Shown in pieces: positions 43,186-51,446 of a DNA stretch of 64,000 bases. The DNA comes from Sphingobacterium sp. UGAL515B_05 (GTDB taxonomy: Bacteria; Bacteroidota; Bacteroidia; Sphingobacteriales; Sphingobacteriaceae), in contig NZ_CP109907.1 in the NCBI RefSeq assembly GCF_033097525.1, positions 2,356,001-2,420,000 of the forward strand, in the 5' to 3' direction. Position 1 is the first letter of the stretch, and each line of letters starts with the position of its first letter. The notes below the pieces were generated by a model that was not told the DNA's origin, did no database searches, and worked only from the letters and a program-made list of their open reading frames with translations. A program made the translations under genes and the position numbers.

Positions 43186-45865
43186 TTCCTTTCCCTAGAT
43201 ATTTGTTGAAATCCCATTTTACACCGACCAAAAAATACTGCGTCAATACCTGTTGAACAGATTCGGAATAGTTGGTGTCACTCGCATTACGGCGTGTGTT
43301 GTTAAAGGTGTTGAAAAGGTCAAAGGCCTTTACGCTAAGTGTCATGCTCTCATCTTTCAGTACTTTTTTCTCCAATTCGATATTGGTATAAAATTGATTG
43401 ATTGATTTCTTGTAAAGTTTTGTAGGTCCTGTATAGCTATAGAAAATGTTGGCCATGACATTAAACTTCTTCGGTAGAAAGTATTTGACATAGGCTGAAG
43501 TCCCACCTTGAAAACTTGTTGCGTTGTATTGAGTGTTGATCGAGTTTTGCTGGATATTAAAGCCGGCGTTTGCAGAAAGGTCGAAATCGAAGCCTTCTGA
43601 ATCTTGTTCATTTAAGCTTGAACCTAGACTAAAGTTGGTATTCTTTGCATTGTTCAGCAAAAACTCGCCGCCGGACTGTCCGCCTTCAAATTTGGTATAG
43701 CTATAGCTGTTGTTAAATCTAACATTTGCACTTTTGTTAAAGTTGATACGGCGATTGGCCAAAGGCTGCATATGGTTGATATTCAGACCGCCATTCCAAT
43801 TGGATTTACCGGATAGATTTTCGTAAGTACTGATCTGGGCAGAGTTGTCCAGTATGGTTGTTTTGTTGACAATCGGATTATTGACGAAAGATAAGTTTCC
43901 GTTGATATTGATATTGGTTCCTTTCAATAAACTGAAAGCATTATAATTGGCCGAAATATTATTGTTCACCGCACGTTTCAGGTCAGGATTACCAATTTGT
44001 TGAAACAAAGGGTTGGTCTGAGGTTGCAGTGGTTGTAGCTGATCAAAGGATGGGATGATATTCGAACTTTGATAAGCCAAACGTATATTTTTGCTATTTG
44101 AAAGGCGATAATTCGCATCCACATTTAAATTGTTGTCCCAAAAATTCCGGGCAAGATCAATTGACCTGTAACTATCATTTAACTTTTGATTCTTGTAGAA
44201 CGTACGGTTTGAAAAATTGATTTCCAGCTTTTCTTTACGGTAAGAAAAGTTAATATTAACACCTTGATTGGTATTATTGTCAATCTGGTTTTGAGAATAC
44301 AGCGAATCAAACTTTTGCGTGATATTGTTTATTGAATTTTGTGTATTGGTGTTCTTCGAATGATTGAAGCTATACCCCAGCGCCAAATTAATGTAATCGC
44401 TGATTCGGTTGTTGAAGTTAATTGACGAGTTGAAGTCATTTCCTTTATTTCGTCCGTGCCGATCCTGGTCAATAATTGTGCTATCTCCTGTTTTGTAGAA
44501 ATAGGTTCGCGAATAGACTTTGCTGTCTGAATTTGACTCTTTGTGGTTATTTCCGATCATTAGGTTGACAGAACGACCCGCTTTCAATCGTTTTCTATAA
44601 TTTAGACGGAAATTACTGCTGGAGCTTGAAGAATTGGATTGATTGTTCTCCCTAAAGTCGCTTATTGGATTGCCTGATTCATCGCCCGTTTTGCTGTCTG
44701 TATAGGTTAGATTAGCGTTGTTGGCCCAATTGGCATTGGATTGAAGTTCCATAGTTTGCGTGGAATCCAGTCGCATGTTAAGGTTTGACCTTAAACCATT
44801 GCTTCGACTATGCCTTTCATTATCGTTTTTGCTGTTTTTTTCCTGAATGGACTCGTCTGGCAGCACATTTTTATTGTAAGTCTCGGAGTGGTTCCTGTTG
44901 CTGTTGTTGTCGTAACCATAGTTGGCATTGACTTTTAGGGCTTTTTTGAAGAACTGATTTTCATAGTTGGCACCAAGGTTGGTGTTCAGTGGTTCGCCCG
45001 TAATTTGGTTGTTCATGCGTAGAGAGCCCTCACGGCCGCTTGAACTGCCCATGTTGTTGTGACTCGCGGTGATGCCAATCCGCTCAGTCTTATTAAATTT
45101 GGCCGCAAAGAGATTTCCCGCATACAGTTCTTTTGATCCAGCCAATGCTTCCATGTTTCCAAAGACACCCTTTCTTGCTTTCTCTTTGAGTACAACGTTA
45201 ACTGTCTGGATTCTTACGCCATCATCGATGCCTGACAGTTCTGCCTCCTCCGATTTTTTCTCATAGAGCTGCACCTTGTCAGCGGCATCTGCCCGTACGT
45301 TTCGAATGGCTATCTTGGGGTCATAACCAAAAAATTCTTCCCCATCAATAAAAACCTTCTGTACTGATTTCCCCTGGGCAGTGATACTTCCATCTCCCGT
45401 AACCGTAAAACCGGGGAGACGGCGTAGTAAATCCTCTAACTTCGCATTCTTTTCCGTTGCAAAACTCGCCGCATCATATTCGATGGTGTCGCCTTTCAGT
45501 GTAATTGGAAGACGTCGGGTGACAATCACCTCCTGCAAAACATTTCTTTGGGAATTTATTTTGATATCATGCAGATCGAGATCTTTGTCTGCAATTTGGA
45601 TCGTATCACTGTAGAGTTCAAACTTGGGGTACGTGGCCAAAATAATGTAGCTCCCGGGTTTGATATTTTTGACCTGGAATTTTCCCTCTTCATTGGCTCG
45701 GTTAAAATAACGGAGGACTGAATCGCGGTTCAGTAAAATAATGGAAGCATTGGTCAGGGGCTTGTCATCTGCCTTATCCAGAATCCTCCCCTTGATGTTT
45801 ATTTGGGCGTAAGCACTGTTGATGACGATAAATAGTAAAAGTATTAATTGAACTAATCTTTTCAT
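43178..45865 (-). CDS. Outer membrane beta-barrel receptor (carboxypeptidase-like N-terminus)
   Basis: An 895-residue protein. Signal peptide MKRLVQLILLLFIVINSAYA; then a carboxypeptidase-regulatory-like fold (residues 21-105: INIKGRILDKADDKPLTNAS); then a plug domain (LLRRLPGFTVTGDGSITAQG, KVFIDGEEFFGYDPKIAIRN); then a long Asn/Ser-rich barrel ending KYLGKGND. Its lack of a clear TonB box and its fused regulatory domain put it in the OMP_b-brl_3 type. It is the first gene of a two-gene operon with a GLPGLI protein and has a perfect -7 box just upstream. Confidence 0.92.
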   Translation of the reverse strand: MKRLVQLILLLFIVINSAYAQINIKGRILDKADDKPLTNASIILLNRDSVLRYFNRANEEGKFQVKNIKPGSYIILATYPKFELYSDTIQIADKDLDLHDIKINSQRNVLQEVIVTRRLPITLKGDTIEYDAASFATEKNAKLEDLLRRLPGFTVTGDGSITAQGKSVQKVFIDGEEFFGYDPKIAIRNVRADAADKVQLYEKKSEEAELSGIDDGVRIQTVNVVLKEKARKGVFGNMEALAGSKELYAGNLFAAKFNKTERIGITASHNNMGSSSGREGSLRMNNQITGEPLNTNLGANYENQFFKKALKVNANYGYDNNSNRNHSETYNKNVLPDESIQEKNSKNDNERHSRSNGLRSNLNMRLDSTQTMELQSNANWANNANLTYTDSKTGDESGNPISDFRENNQSNSSSSSSNFRLNYRKRLKAGRSVNLMIGNNHKESNSDSKVYSRTYFYKTGDSTIIDQDRHGRNKGNDFNSSINFNNRISDYINLALGYSFNHSKNTNTQNSINNITQKFDSLYSQNQIDNNTNQGVNINFSYRKEKLEINFSNRTFYKNQKLNDSYRSIDLARNFWDNNLNVDANYRLSNSKNIRLAYQSSNIIPSFDQLQPLQPQTNPLFQQIGNPDLKRAVNNNISANYNAFSLLKGTNININGNLSFVNNPIVNKTTILDNSAQISTYENLSGKSNWNGGLNINHMQPLANRRINFNKSANVRFNNSYSYTKFEGGQSGGEFLLNNAKNTNFSLGSSLNEQDSEGFDFDLSANAGFNIQQNSINTQYNATSFQGGTSAYVKYFLPKKFNVMANIFYSYTGPTKLYKKSINQFYTNIELEKKVLKDESMTLSVKAFDLFNTFNNTRRNASDTNYSESVQQVLTQYFLVGVKWDFNKYLGKGND

Positions 45866-45881
45866 GTACGGGTTGTATCTT

Positions 45882-45891
45882 TCAAATATAA
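45882..45891 (-). promoter_or_regulatory. Promoter -7 box for the receptor-GLPGLI operon
   Basis: Minus-strand TATATTTGAA, an exact consensus match, 16 bases upstream of the ATG, giving a leader of only about 10 bases. A TTTT-like -33 lies 22 bases further up. Confidence 0.6.
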
Positions 45892-46047
45892 TTTACTTAA
45901 TCGTTAATAAATGTAAAACATCTCTTCTGAATGTAAAATCTTTGGTATATAAGGTAGAGTAAATCACATTTTTTTTCGTGTTATATATGTACTTTTTGAG
46001 CACCCTATTTTTTATTGCATTCAATACAGATTGTTGGCGGAAGGTTT

Positions 46048-46081
46048 TTTGAGAAAGTTAGAAGTAAAATTTACCTTTGCA
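46048..46081 (+). promoter_or_regulatory. Promoter that decides the start of the thioredoxin-like gene
   Basis: TTTG (46048-46051), 20 bases, TACCTTTGCA (46072-46081): both elements fit. A TTG start at 46077 would lie inside the -7 box, so the ATG at 46095 must be used, about 8 bases after the predicted transcription start. Confidence 0.7.
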
Positions 46082-46094
46082 CAAAATTGGTATT

Positions 46095-46649
46095 ATGACG
46101 TTTGAAAATTACTTACAACAATTCGAAGATATCTTAAATCATCCTGAGAATCACCCTACCTATCAAGATGATGAATATTATCAGTACACAAAAATGAACT
46201 GGACAAGAATGGGCCGTTGGTTAAAACGCTTTGAGCCTACGTCGACTTTTGAACAGTTTGTGGAGTCAATTACTGAAAAGCAACAATGGATCATTATTAC
46301 TGAACCTTGGTGCGGGGATGCAGCGCATTCGGTGCCTATGTTGGCCAAGATGGCCTCAAAAAATCCCAATATCACGGTGGATATCCAACTGCGTGACAGC
46401 GCTCCGTTTCTGATCGATTCTTATTTAACCAACGGCGGTAAATCTATTCCAATTCTAGTGATACGGAATGAGCAGGGGCGGGATCTGGCTGTCTGGGGTC
46501 CACGACCGCAAGCTTGCCAGGAGCTGTTTTTGACGATGAAAGCCCAAGGGGCAGATTTCTCCGAAATCAAAGAGGAGATTCAAAAGTGGTACAATGCCGA
46601 TAAAGGAACCGAAATCCAAAAGGAAATCCAGGCGCTGCTTGAAAAATAA
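46095..46649 (+). CDS. Thioredoxin-family protein
   Basis: A 184-residue cytoplasmic protein. The active-site region reads ITEPWCGDAAHSVPMLAKMA: one cysteine is present where thioredoxin has WCGPC, so the second redox Cys is missing (Cys-Gly-Asp-Ala). The rest fits the fold: NITVDIQLRDSAPFLIDSYL, the cis-Pro loop GGKSIPILVIRNEQGRDLAVWG, and an N-terminal helical extension. A monothiol reductase or binding role is possible; a classical disulfide reductase is unlikely. No signal peptide. It stands alone downstream of a strong promoter. Confidence 0.88.
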   Translation: MTFENYLQQFEDILNHPENHPTYQDDEYYQYTKMNWTRMGRWLKRFEPTSTFEQFVESITEKQQWIIITEPWCGDAAHSVPMLAKMASKNPNITVDIQLRDSAPFLIDSYLTNGGKSIPILVIRNEQGRDLAVWGPRPQACQELFLTMKAQGADFSEIKEEIQKWYNADKGTEIQKEIQALLEK

Positions 46650-46838
46650 GAAAAATACATCTTTTTAATAGACTGGCGATTTTTAAGTTTAACCAGATAA
46701 TCATCTCAGGAGTAGACCTGGTCTTTCCTGAGCATGGTTTGGAAAAGTGAAAGAATTCGCCATAACAAGCCGCGTTTAACTTCGGTATGTGTAAGCCTAT
46801 TACAGTATAAGACATTCTGCCTTTTATCGCTGTTTGTT

Positions 46839-46916
46839 CGGTGCTTGTTCGGTACTTCTTCGGTGCTTGTTCGGTGCTTCTTCGGTTGCAAGCGAAGAAG
46901 ATCCGAACAAGCACCG
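46839..46916. repeat. Tandem 22-bp repeat ending in a 24-bp stem-loop
   Basis: An 11-bp unit of the form CGGTGCTTSTT occurs four times in a row (46839-46882; second and fourth units end CTT). The last two units pair with the reverse complement at 46893-46916 across the loop GTTGCAAG: 24 positions with 2 mismatches. It lies in a 520-base gap between the thioredoxin-like gene and the MmcQ/YjbR gene and codes for nothing convincing. Confidence 0.8.
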
Positions 46917-47173
46917 CTTCATATCCGTCGATACTCCCTATAAATGCTGAAGTTGGCCTATACTTGTTTCCTTGTCTAAGTCCAGTTTATTCGGCTATTG
47001 TTTTTCAATGTATCCGTATTGCTTTATTGGCGATAGGTTTAATACCGCCTTTGCGAAAGATTAAAAGATTTTAAGTAAAACGACCCGCTGTTTTTGTTAG
47101 CTTTATATGAATTATTGTCCATTTTATGGAGGACATTCAGTTTGGCTTGATCAATAACTAAAACTAGAAAAAT

Positions 47174-47536
47174 ATGAACATTGAAGATCTGAGGGAATAT
47201 TGTTTATCTATTGGACCAGTTATGGAAGAGACACCATTTGGTCCGGATACACTGGTATTTAAGGTTGGCGGCAAGATTTTTTTATTGGTGGGGCTGGATC
47301 AGATTGATGAGCTGCGGTTTAATGTGAAGTGTAATCCGGAGTGGGCAATTGAACTGCGTGAGAGGCACGAACACACGGTGCTTCCAGGGTATCATATGAA
47401 TAAAAAGCATTGGAATACCGTTATTGCCAACCGGGAACTTGACGATAGAAAGCTTGAAGAATTGATTTTGCATAGCTATCAACTTATTGTCGAAAGTCTG
47501 CCCGCGAGGATCAGACAGGAAATTATTAGGGGTTAA
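47174..47536 (+). CDS. MmcQ/YjbR family protein
   Basis: A 120-residue protein of the MmcQ/YjbR-like fold: MNIEDLREYCLSIGPVMEET, FGPDTLVFKVGGKIFLLVGL, VLPGYHMNKKHWNTVIANRE and a C-terminal helix LILHSYQLIVESLP. The family has a CyaY-like double-wing fold and is often described as DNA-binding; the function is poorly known. Length and motifs are standard. The gene stands alone; a weak -7-like box (TAGCTTTATA, 47098-47107) precedes it. Confidence 0.93.
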   Translation: MNIEDLREYCLSIGPVMEETPFGPDTLVFKVGGKIFLLVGLDQIDELRFNVKCNPEWAIELRERHEHTVLPGYHMNKKHWNTVIANRELDDRKLEELILHSYQLIVESLPARIRQEIIRG

Positions 47537-47612
47537 ATGTATTTTACGTGTAAAGAATTAGTTGCTTGGTGAGAAAAATTGTTCAAAGGGCGGTTTTTGG
47601 AACGAGGAATGC

Positions 47613-47622
47613 TAGCTTTGCA
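47613..47622 (+). promoter_or_regulatory. Promoter -7 box for the PCMD lipoprotein operon
   Basis: TAGCTTTGCA, an exact consensus match, 57 bases before the preferred ATG (47679). The upstream frame extension from 47631 would start about at the transcription start, which favours the later ATG. Confidence 0.55.
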
Positions 47623-47678
47623 AAATCGATGTGTTGCTCAATACAACGATCATTAAATTTACACTAAATATTATTTTT

Positions 47679-48875
47679 ATGAAACGAACACGAAATTACT
47701 CGTGGGTAATCTGTTTTATGCTTCTTTTCAGCTTGGGAAGTTGTATAAAGGAAGAAGCGCTCAATATGGAAGCGGATATTGTCGGTGTTCATGCCGACGA
47801 AGATGTCTTCCTGCTAAATCCGGTCATCTCAAATACGCAAGTTACACTTTACCTCCAGCCCAAAATTCATGATCTTACCAAGTTGAATATGACTTTTGAT
47901 CTGACTCCGGGAGCTTCCATTGAGCTTTTGAAAGATTCTTTGAAAATGCCCGTCGGAACACAGGATCTGAATAAAGGGATTGTCGACGAATTGCTAAAAA
48001 ACGGCGTGTATTACAAAGTTACGTCCGAAGATCGTCAGTTTACAAAGAACTACCTGATTAAAATTGTGAAAACAGATGGTGGATTTGTTCCAACAGAATA
48101 TGGTTTTGAAGATACGGAGATCGATAAGGATGATAAATACACCATATTTTACAATAAAATTGATGGTCAGGATTTCTATAATTGGGCTTCCGGAAATCCA
48201 AGTTTCTCCTTGACATTGAGCTTAGGGGGAGGTGCAAAGGAACCTGAATCATATCCTACTAAAACGAGTTCGGATGCACATTCGGGATCGAAAGCAGCTT
48301 TATTGGAAACGAAGTTAACCGGTGCTTTTGGGGCGATGTTCAAGAAGCCTATTGCAGCGGGAAATCTTTTTATCGGGTCGTTTGATACGGGGCCTGTATT
48401 GACAGATCCACTTTCGGCAACACAGTTTGGTCTTCCTTTCAATCAGATGCCGTTGGCGTTGGAAGGTTACTATAAATATAGTCCTGGGGCGACGGTGACG
48501 GATGAAAACATGAAACCTGTCAATACCAAAGATTCCTGTGATATCTATGCGGTTTTTTATAATCGCAAGCAGCTGATGGATTCGGAGCCTGATCCCAACA
48601 AGAAAGTTTCCTATTTGACGGGACATAATATTCTGAAAGATCCAAGTATAGTGGCTATAGCTAGGCTGGAAAATGGGGGCGCAACCACAACTGATGGTTT
48701 TGTCAAGTTTACATTGCCATTTAAGTACACGGCGAAAGTAAACGAAGCTGACGTTGCCAATTTGGATTATAGCATTGCTATTGTAATGTCTTCGAGTAAA
48801 TATGGTGATAATTTTATAGGTGCTGTCGGTAGTAAGCTGACGGTGGATGATCTCAAAATTGTAACGAAGAAATAA
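47679..48875 (+). CDS. PCMD domain lipoprotein
   Basis: A 398-residue protein. MKRTRNYSWVICFMLLFSLG and the lipobox GSCI mark a lipoprotein. The N-terminal 130 residues are a beta-rich region (ISNTQVTLYLQPKIHDLTKL), followed by a PCMD-type domain (putative carbohydrate metabolism domain) with EDTEIDKDDKYTIFYNKID, DAHSGSKAALLETKLTGAFG and a C-terminal DDLKIVTKK. Such proteins occur in Bacteroidota surface glycan-utilisation loci. The start at 47679 was chosen over a longer frame because it gives the signal peptide. Its stop overlaps the next ATG by one base. Confidence 0.85.
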   Translation: MKRTRNYSWVICFMLLFSLGSCIKEEALNMEADIVGVHADEDVFLLNPVISNTQVTLYLQPKIHDLTKLNMTFDLTPGASIELLKDSLKMPVGTQDLNKGIVDELLKNGVYYKVTSEDRQFTKNYLIKIVKTDGGFVPTEYGFEDTEIDKDDKYTIFYNKIDGQDFYNWASGNPSFSLTLSLGGGAKEPESYPTKTSSDAHSGSKAALLETKLTGAFGAMFKKPIAAGNLFIGSFDTGPVLTDPLSATQFGLPFNQMPLALEGYYKYSPGATVTDENMKPVNTKDSCDIYAVFYNRKQLMDSEPDPNKKVSYLTGHNILKDPSIVAIARLENGGATTTDGFVKFTLPFKYTAKVNEADVANLDYSIAIVMSSSKYGDNFIGAVGSKLTVDDLKIVTKK

Positions 48876-49636
48876 TGAAAATGATAAAATATACAATGGC
48901 ACTATTTGCGATGGTTTTGACAGGATCTATTGCAAATGCGCAGGAAAATACAGCGGATGAAGGTAAATTGGGTTTTGATGTCATGGTTGGCGGTAAGATC
49001 GGCGGAGCCGCACCGCTTTCATTGCCACGTGAAATCCGAAAAATTAAAAGCTATAATCCGAATGTTCCCTTTTTTGTCGGAGCAAGGGCAAACTATCGTA
49101 TTGATCCTCAATGGGGAGTGTCTTTGGGACTCGTCTTCGAAGGAAAGGGAATGGATACAAAAGCGAGTGTTAAGGGATACAAGACGACATTCAACGCCGT
49201 GAACGATTCTAAAGAGGAGCTGCGAGGTTATTATACAGGCGACATTACAACCAAAGTACATAATCTGTATCTATCTGTGCCGATTCAAGCGACTTATCAG
49301 CTTTCAGATCGATGGAATGTACAGGCAGGTCCTTATATTTCTTTTGCGGTAAGAAAGCAATTCTATGGCGAGGCCTACAATGGCTATCTTAGACATGAAG
49401 AGCCCACCGGGAATAAGATTGTTGTGGATAATGCCGATTATGATTTCTCGGAGAGCGTAAGGAGTATTGATGTTGGCATGAGTCTGGGAGCCCATTATAG
49501 TATCGACAAAAAGTTCTTTGCGTTAGCACAGTTAGATTATGGCTTCAATAATATTATGAAAACCGGATTTGAAAGTATTAGTTTCGGATTGCATAATATC
49601 TTTATGAATGTTGGCATAGGATATAAATTGAAATAG
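48875..49636 (+). CDS. Outer membrane beta-barrel protein (PorT-like)
   Basis: A 253-residue protein with the signal peptide MKMIKYTMALFAMVLTGSIA and cleavage around ANA/Q. The mature part alternates strands (FDVMVGGKIGGAAPLSLPRE, GVSLGLVFEGKGMDTKASVK, NLYLSVPIQATYQLSDRWNV, SIDVGMSLGAHYSIDKKFFA) and ends NVGIGYKLK, as small 8-10-stranded barrels do. It overlaps the PCMD lipoprotein gene by one base and is followed by a strong terminator, so the two form a coupled operon. Confidence 0.88.
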   Translation: MKMIKYTMALFAMVLTGSIANAQENTADEGKLGFDVMVGGKIGGAAPLSLPREIRKIKSYNPNVPFFVGARANYRIDPQWGVSLGLVFEGKGMDTKASVKGYKTTFNAVNDSKEELRGYYTGDITTKVHNLYLSVPIQATYQLSDRWNVQAGPYISFAVRKQFYGEAYNGYLRHEEPTGNKIVVDNADYDFSESVRSIDVGMSLGAHYSIDKKFFALAQLDYGFNNIMKTGFESISFGLHNIFMNVGIGYKLK

Positions 49637-49651
49637 TTTAGCGAGCTATAA

Positions 49652-49690
49652 AAAAGAAATGGCCGATCCCAGGATCGGCCATTTCTTTTT
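49652..49690. terminator. Bidirectional terminator between convergent genes
   Basis: AAGAAATGGCCGATCC and its complement (49654-49687 region) with A and T tracts on both sides. It ends the beta-barrel gene from the left and the oxygenase gene from the right. Confidence 0.9.
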
Positions 49691-49726
49691 TATATGTTGT
49701 TATGCTCATTTAAATGAAGCGGAGTT

Positions 49727-50689
49727 TTACATTTTTAATCCGATTTCTCTCAAACGTTCATCCAGGTACTGACCAGCGGTATAATCTTCGTAGACCTTTG
49801 GGTGTTCCGCATCGATGCAGGAATCCAATGAAGCCAGACTCATGGTGGATTTTGGATGTAAAAAGAATGGAATAGAAAAACGGGAAGTGCCCATTTTTTC
49901 ACGCGGCGGGTTTACAACACGATGCGTAGTCGATTTCAACTTATTGTTTGTTAACCGTTGCAGCATATCACCCACATTGATGACAATATCTTCACCTTTG
50001 GCTTTGATAGGGAACCATTCTCCGTCTTTTGTCAATACTTCAAGTCCATCTGCACTGGCACCAATCAATAAGGTGATGAGGTTAATATCTTCGTGTGCTC
50101 CTGCACGTACTGCATCAGGAGCTAAAGCGTCAGGATCGCTGATTGGAAAGTAATGTATCGCACGTAAAATAGAATTACCGTTGATGACATATTTTTCAAA
50201 GTAATTTTCTTCCAGGTCGAGGTAGGTAGCAATCGCTTTTAATAATTCCCGGCCTGTATCTTCTAATTTTTTATACACCTCAGCGGTCACACCATTAAAG
50301 CGTGGGATCTCTGCTACTTCAGGATTATCCGGAAAATCAGTCTTGGAATATTCTTCACCAACGATCGTTTGACCACGTTGCCAAAATTCCTTTAAATCAG
50401 GAGTCTTCGCATCTTTCGCTTTTTCTCTTCCTTTTGCTGTATAGCCACGTTGACCTGCAAGTTCTGGAAATTCATATTTTTCCTTCGTCTCGGTCGGCAA
50501 ACCAAAAAATTCAGGAACGACCTGATATAACTCTTCAATCAGCTCCTTTGATAAGCCATGATTTGCAATCGTTACAAAGCCTGTTTCGTTAAATGCCTTG
50601 CCAATATCTTGGATAAATTGATTTCGTTGTTCTTGGGTTCCTTGTGTATAATGTAGCAAGTCCAAGCGAGGTATGTTTACTAAAGCCAT
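49727..50689 (-). CDS. Isopenicillin N synthase-like 2OG-Fe(II) oxygenase
   Basis: A 320-residue protein from the ATG at 50687-50689 (MALVNIPRLDLLHYTQGTQE); the longer frame to 50881 adds 64 poorly coding residues that would also lie upstream of the predicted promoter. Iron ligands His-x-Asp are in GAHEDINLITLLIGAS, the distal His in KLKSTTHRVVNPP and the cosubstrate Arg-x-Ser in RFSIPFFLHP. The N-terminal DIOX_N part is complete (FNETGFVTIANHGLSKELI). The substrate is unknown; the family oxidises small molecules with O2 and 2-oxoglutarate. Transcribed alone. Confidence 0.93.
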   Translation of the reverse strand: MALVNIPRLDLLHYTQGTQEQRNQFIQDIGKAFNETGFVTIANHGLSKELIEELYQVVPEFFGLPTETKEKYEFPELAGQRGYTAKGREKAKDAKTPDLKEFWQRGQTIVGEEYSKTDFPDNPEVAEIPRFNGVTAEVYKKLEDTGRELLKAIATYLDLEENYFEKYVINGNSILRAIHYFPISDPDALAPDAVRAGAHEDINLITLLIGASADGLEVLTKDGEWFPIKAKGEDIVINVGDMLQRLTNNKLKSTTHRVVNPPREKMGTSRFSIPFFLHPKSTMSLASLDSCIDAEHPKVYEDYTAGQYLDERLREIGLKM

Positions 50690-50710
50690 ACGATGTTGAT
50701 ATTTGTTCAG

Positions 50711-50745
50711 GACAAAGTTAACGGAATTAATTTTGATTATTAAAC
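50711..50745 (-). promoter_or_regulatory. Promoter for the oxygenase gene
   Basis: Minus-strand GTTTA (50741-50745), 20 bases, TAACTTTGTC (50711-50720). It gives a leader of about 17 bases before the ATG at 50689 and rules out the upstream extension of the frame. Confidence 0.6.
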
Positions 50746-50897
50746 AGGATCTGTTAATAAAAGTTTTGTGTTTTGTTTTATTTGGTTGTATTTCAGTGCT
50801 TAAAAGTTTTCCACATTTTCTATAATTGGTCGTTTCGGCTAAAAAATGTAGAGCAGCGTCATGCTGACGAATATATGACAAAATTTATATTTTGGAT

Positions 50898-50929
50898 CTT
50901 GTTATTCTGATTCCTAACTGGTATATTTG
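50898..50929 (+). promoter_or_regulatory. Promoter of the MarR-fad operon
   Basis: CTTG (50898-50901), 20 bases, TATATTTG (50922-50929). The -7 box overlaps the palindrome at 50925-50948. Confidence 0.65.
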
Positions 50930-50948
50930 TTATGCAAGCATAACAAAT
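50925..50948. promoter_or_regulatory. Palindromic operator, likely for the MarR regulator
   Basis: ATTTGTTATGC-AA-GCATAACAAAT, a perfect 11-bp inverted repeat with a 2-base centre, covering the -7 box and the transcription start. MarR proteins bind such sites as dimers; occupancy would block the promoter, so autoregulation released by an acyl-CoA-type ligand is likely by analogy. Confidence 0.75.
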
Positions 50949-50965
50949 AGCTTGTGAGTACGCTT

Positions 50966-51406
50966 ATGAACCAAAATCAGACAATCGACTATTTTTTAAA
51001 AACAGGTTGGCAGACAATTGCCAATAAATATAATCAAATTGCTTCGCAGTACGGTTTTACCCAGGCTGCGGGTTATATTTTGATTAACATCCATAAAGAG
51101 GGTACACCTGTTTCTCAGATTGCAAATTTGACAGGAGTTAAAACAACTAGTTTGTCTCGGGTGTTGAATAATTTGGAGTCATTGGGATTTATATACCGTG
51201 AGACGAGTGAGACCGACAAGCGGTCAGTAAAAGTATACCTGACTGAATTGGGTCGGGAGAAAAGAAGAATTGCCAAGGATGTGGTGCGTAATTTCAATCA
51301 ATACTTAGCGGATAATTTTTCAGAAAATGAACGTGATCAATTGATTGCTTCTTTAGCGAAACTCAATGAGCTTGCAACCAGTTACAAGGAAGAAGTAGTC
51401 GTTTAG
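50966..51406 (+). CDS. MarR-family transcriptional regulator of the fad operon
   Basis: About 146 residues from the ATG at 50966 (MNQNQTIDYFLKTGWQTIAN); a GTG at 50954 is also in frame. The winged-helix core is GTPVSQIANLTGVKTTSLSR (recognition helix) then VLNNLESLGFIYRETSETDK and the wing RSVKVYLTELGREKR. It heads the beta-oxidation operon, 40 bases before the next gene, with a palindrome over its promoter. It most likely represses the operon until fatty acyl compounds appear; that ligand is inference from context. Confidence 0.92.
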   Translation: MNQNQTIDYFLKTGWQTIANKYNQIASQYGFTQAAGYILINIHKEGTPVSQIANLTGVKTTSLSRVLNNLESLGFIYRETSETDKRSVKVYLTELGREKRRIAKDVVRNFNQYLADNFSENERDQLIASLAKLNELATSYKEEVVV

Positions 51407-51446
51407 AAGTTAAACCAAATGTACAGAAGTGCATAATAAATATGTT

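Noticed and set aside
46839..46916. CRISPR-like array
   Set aside because: Units are 11 bp without spacers and no cas genes are seen.
46567..46943. Overlapping ORFs of 60-115 residues on both strands
   Set aside because: They run through the tandem repeat and stem-loop and have repeat-derived sequence; no start context or similarity.
47631..47678. 16-residue N-terminal extension of the PCMD lipoprotein
   Set aside because: It would precede the signal peptide and starts at about the predicted transcription start; the ATG at 47679 is better.
50690..50881. 64-residue N-terminal extension of the oxygenase
   Set aside because: It spans the promoter (50711-50745) and is not part of the family fold.
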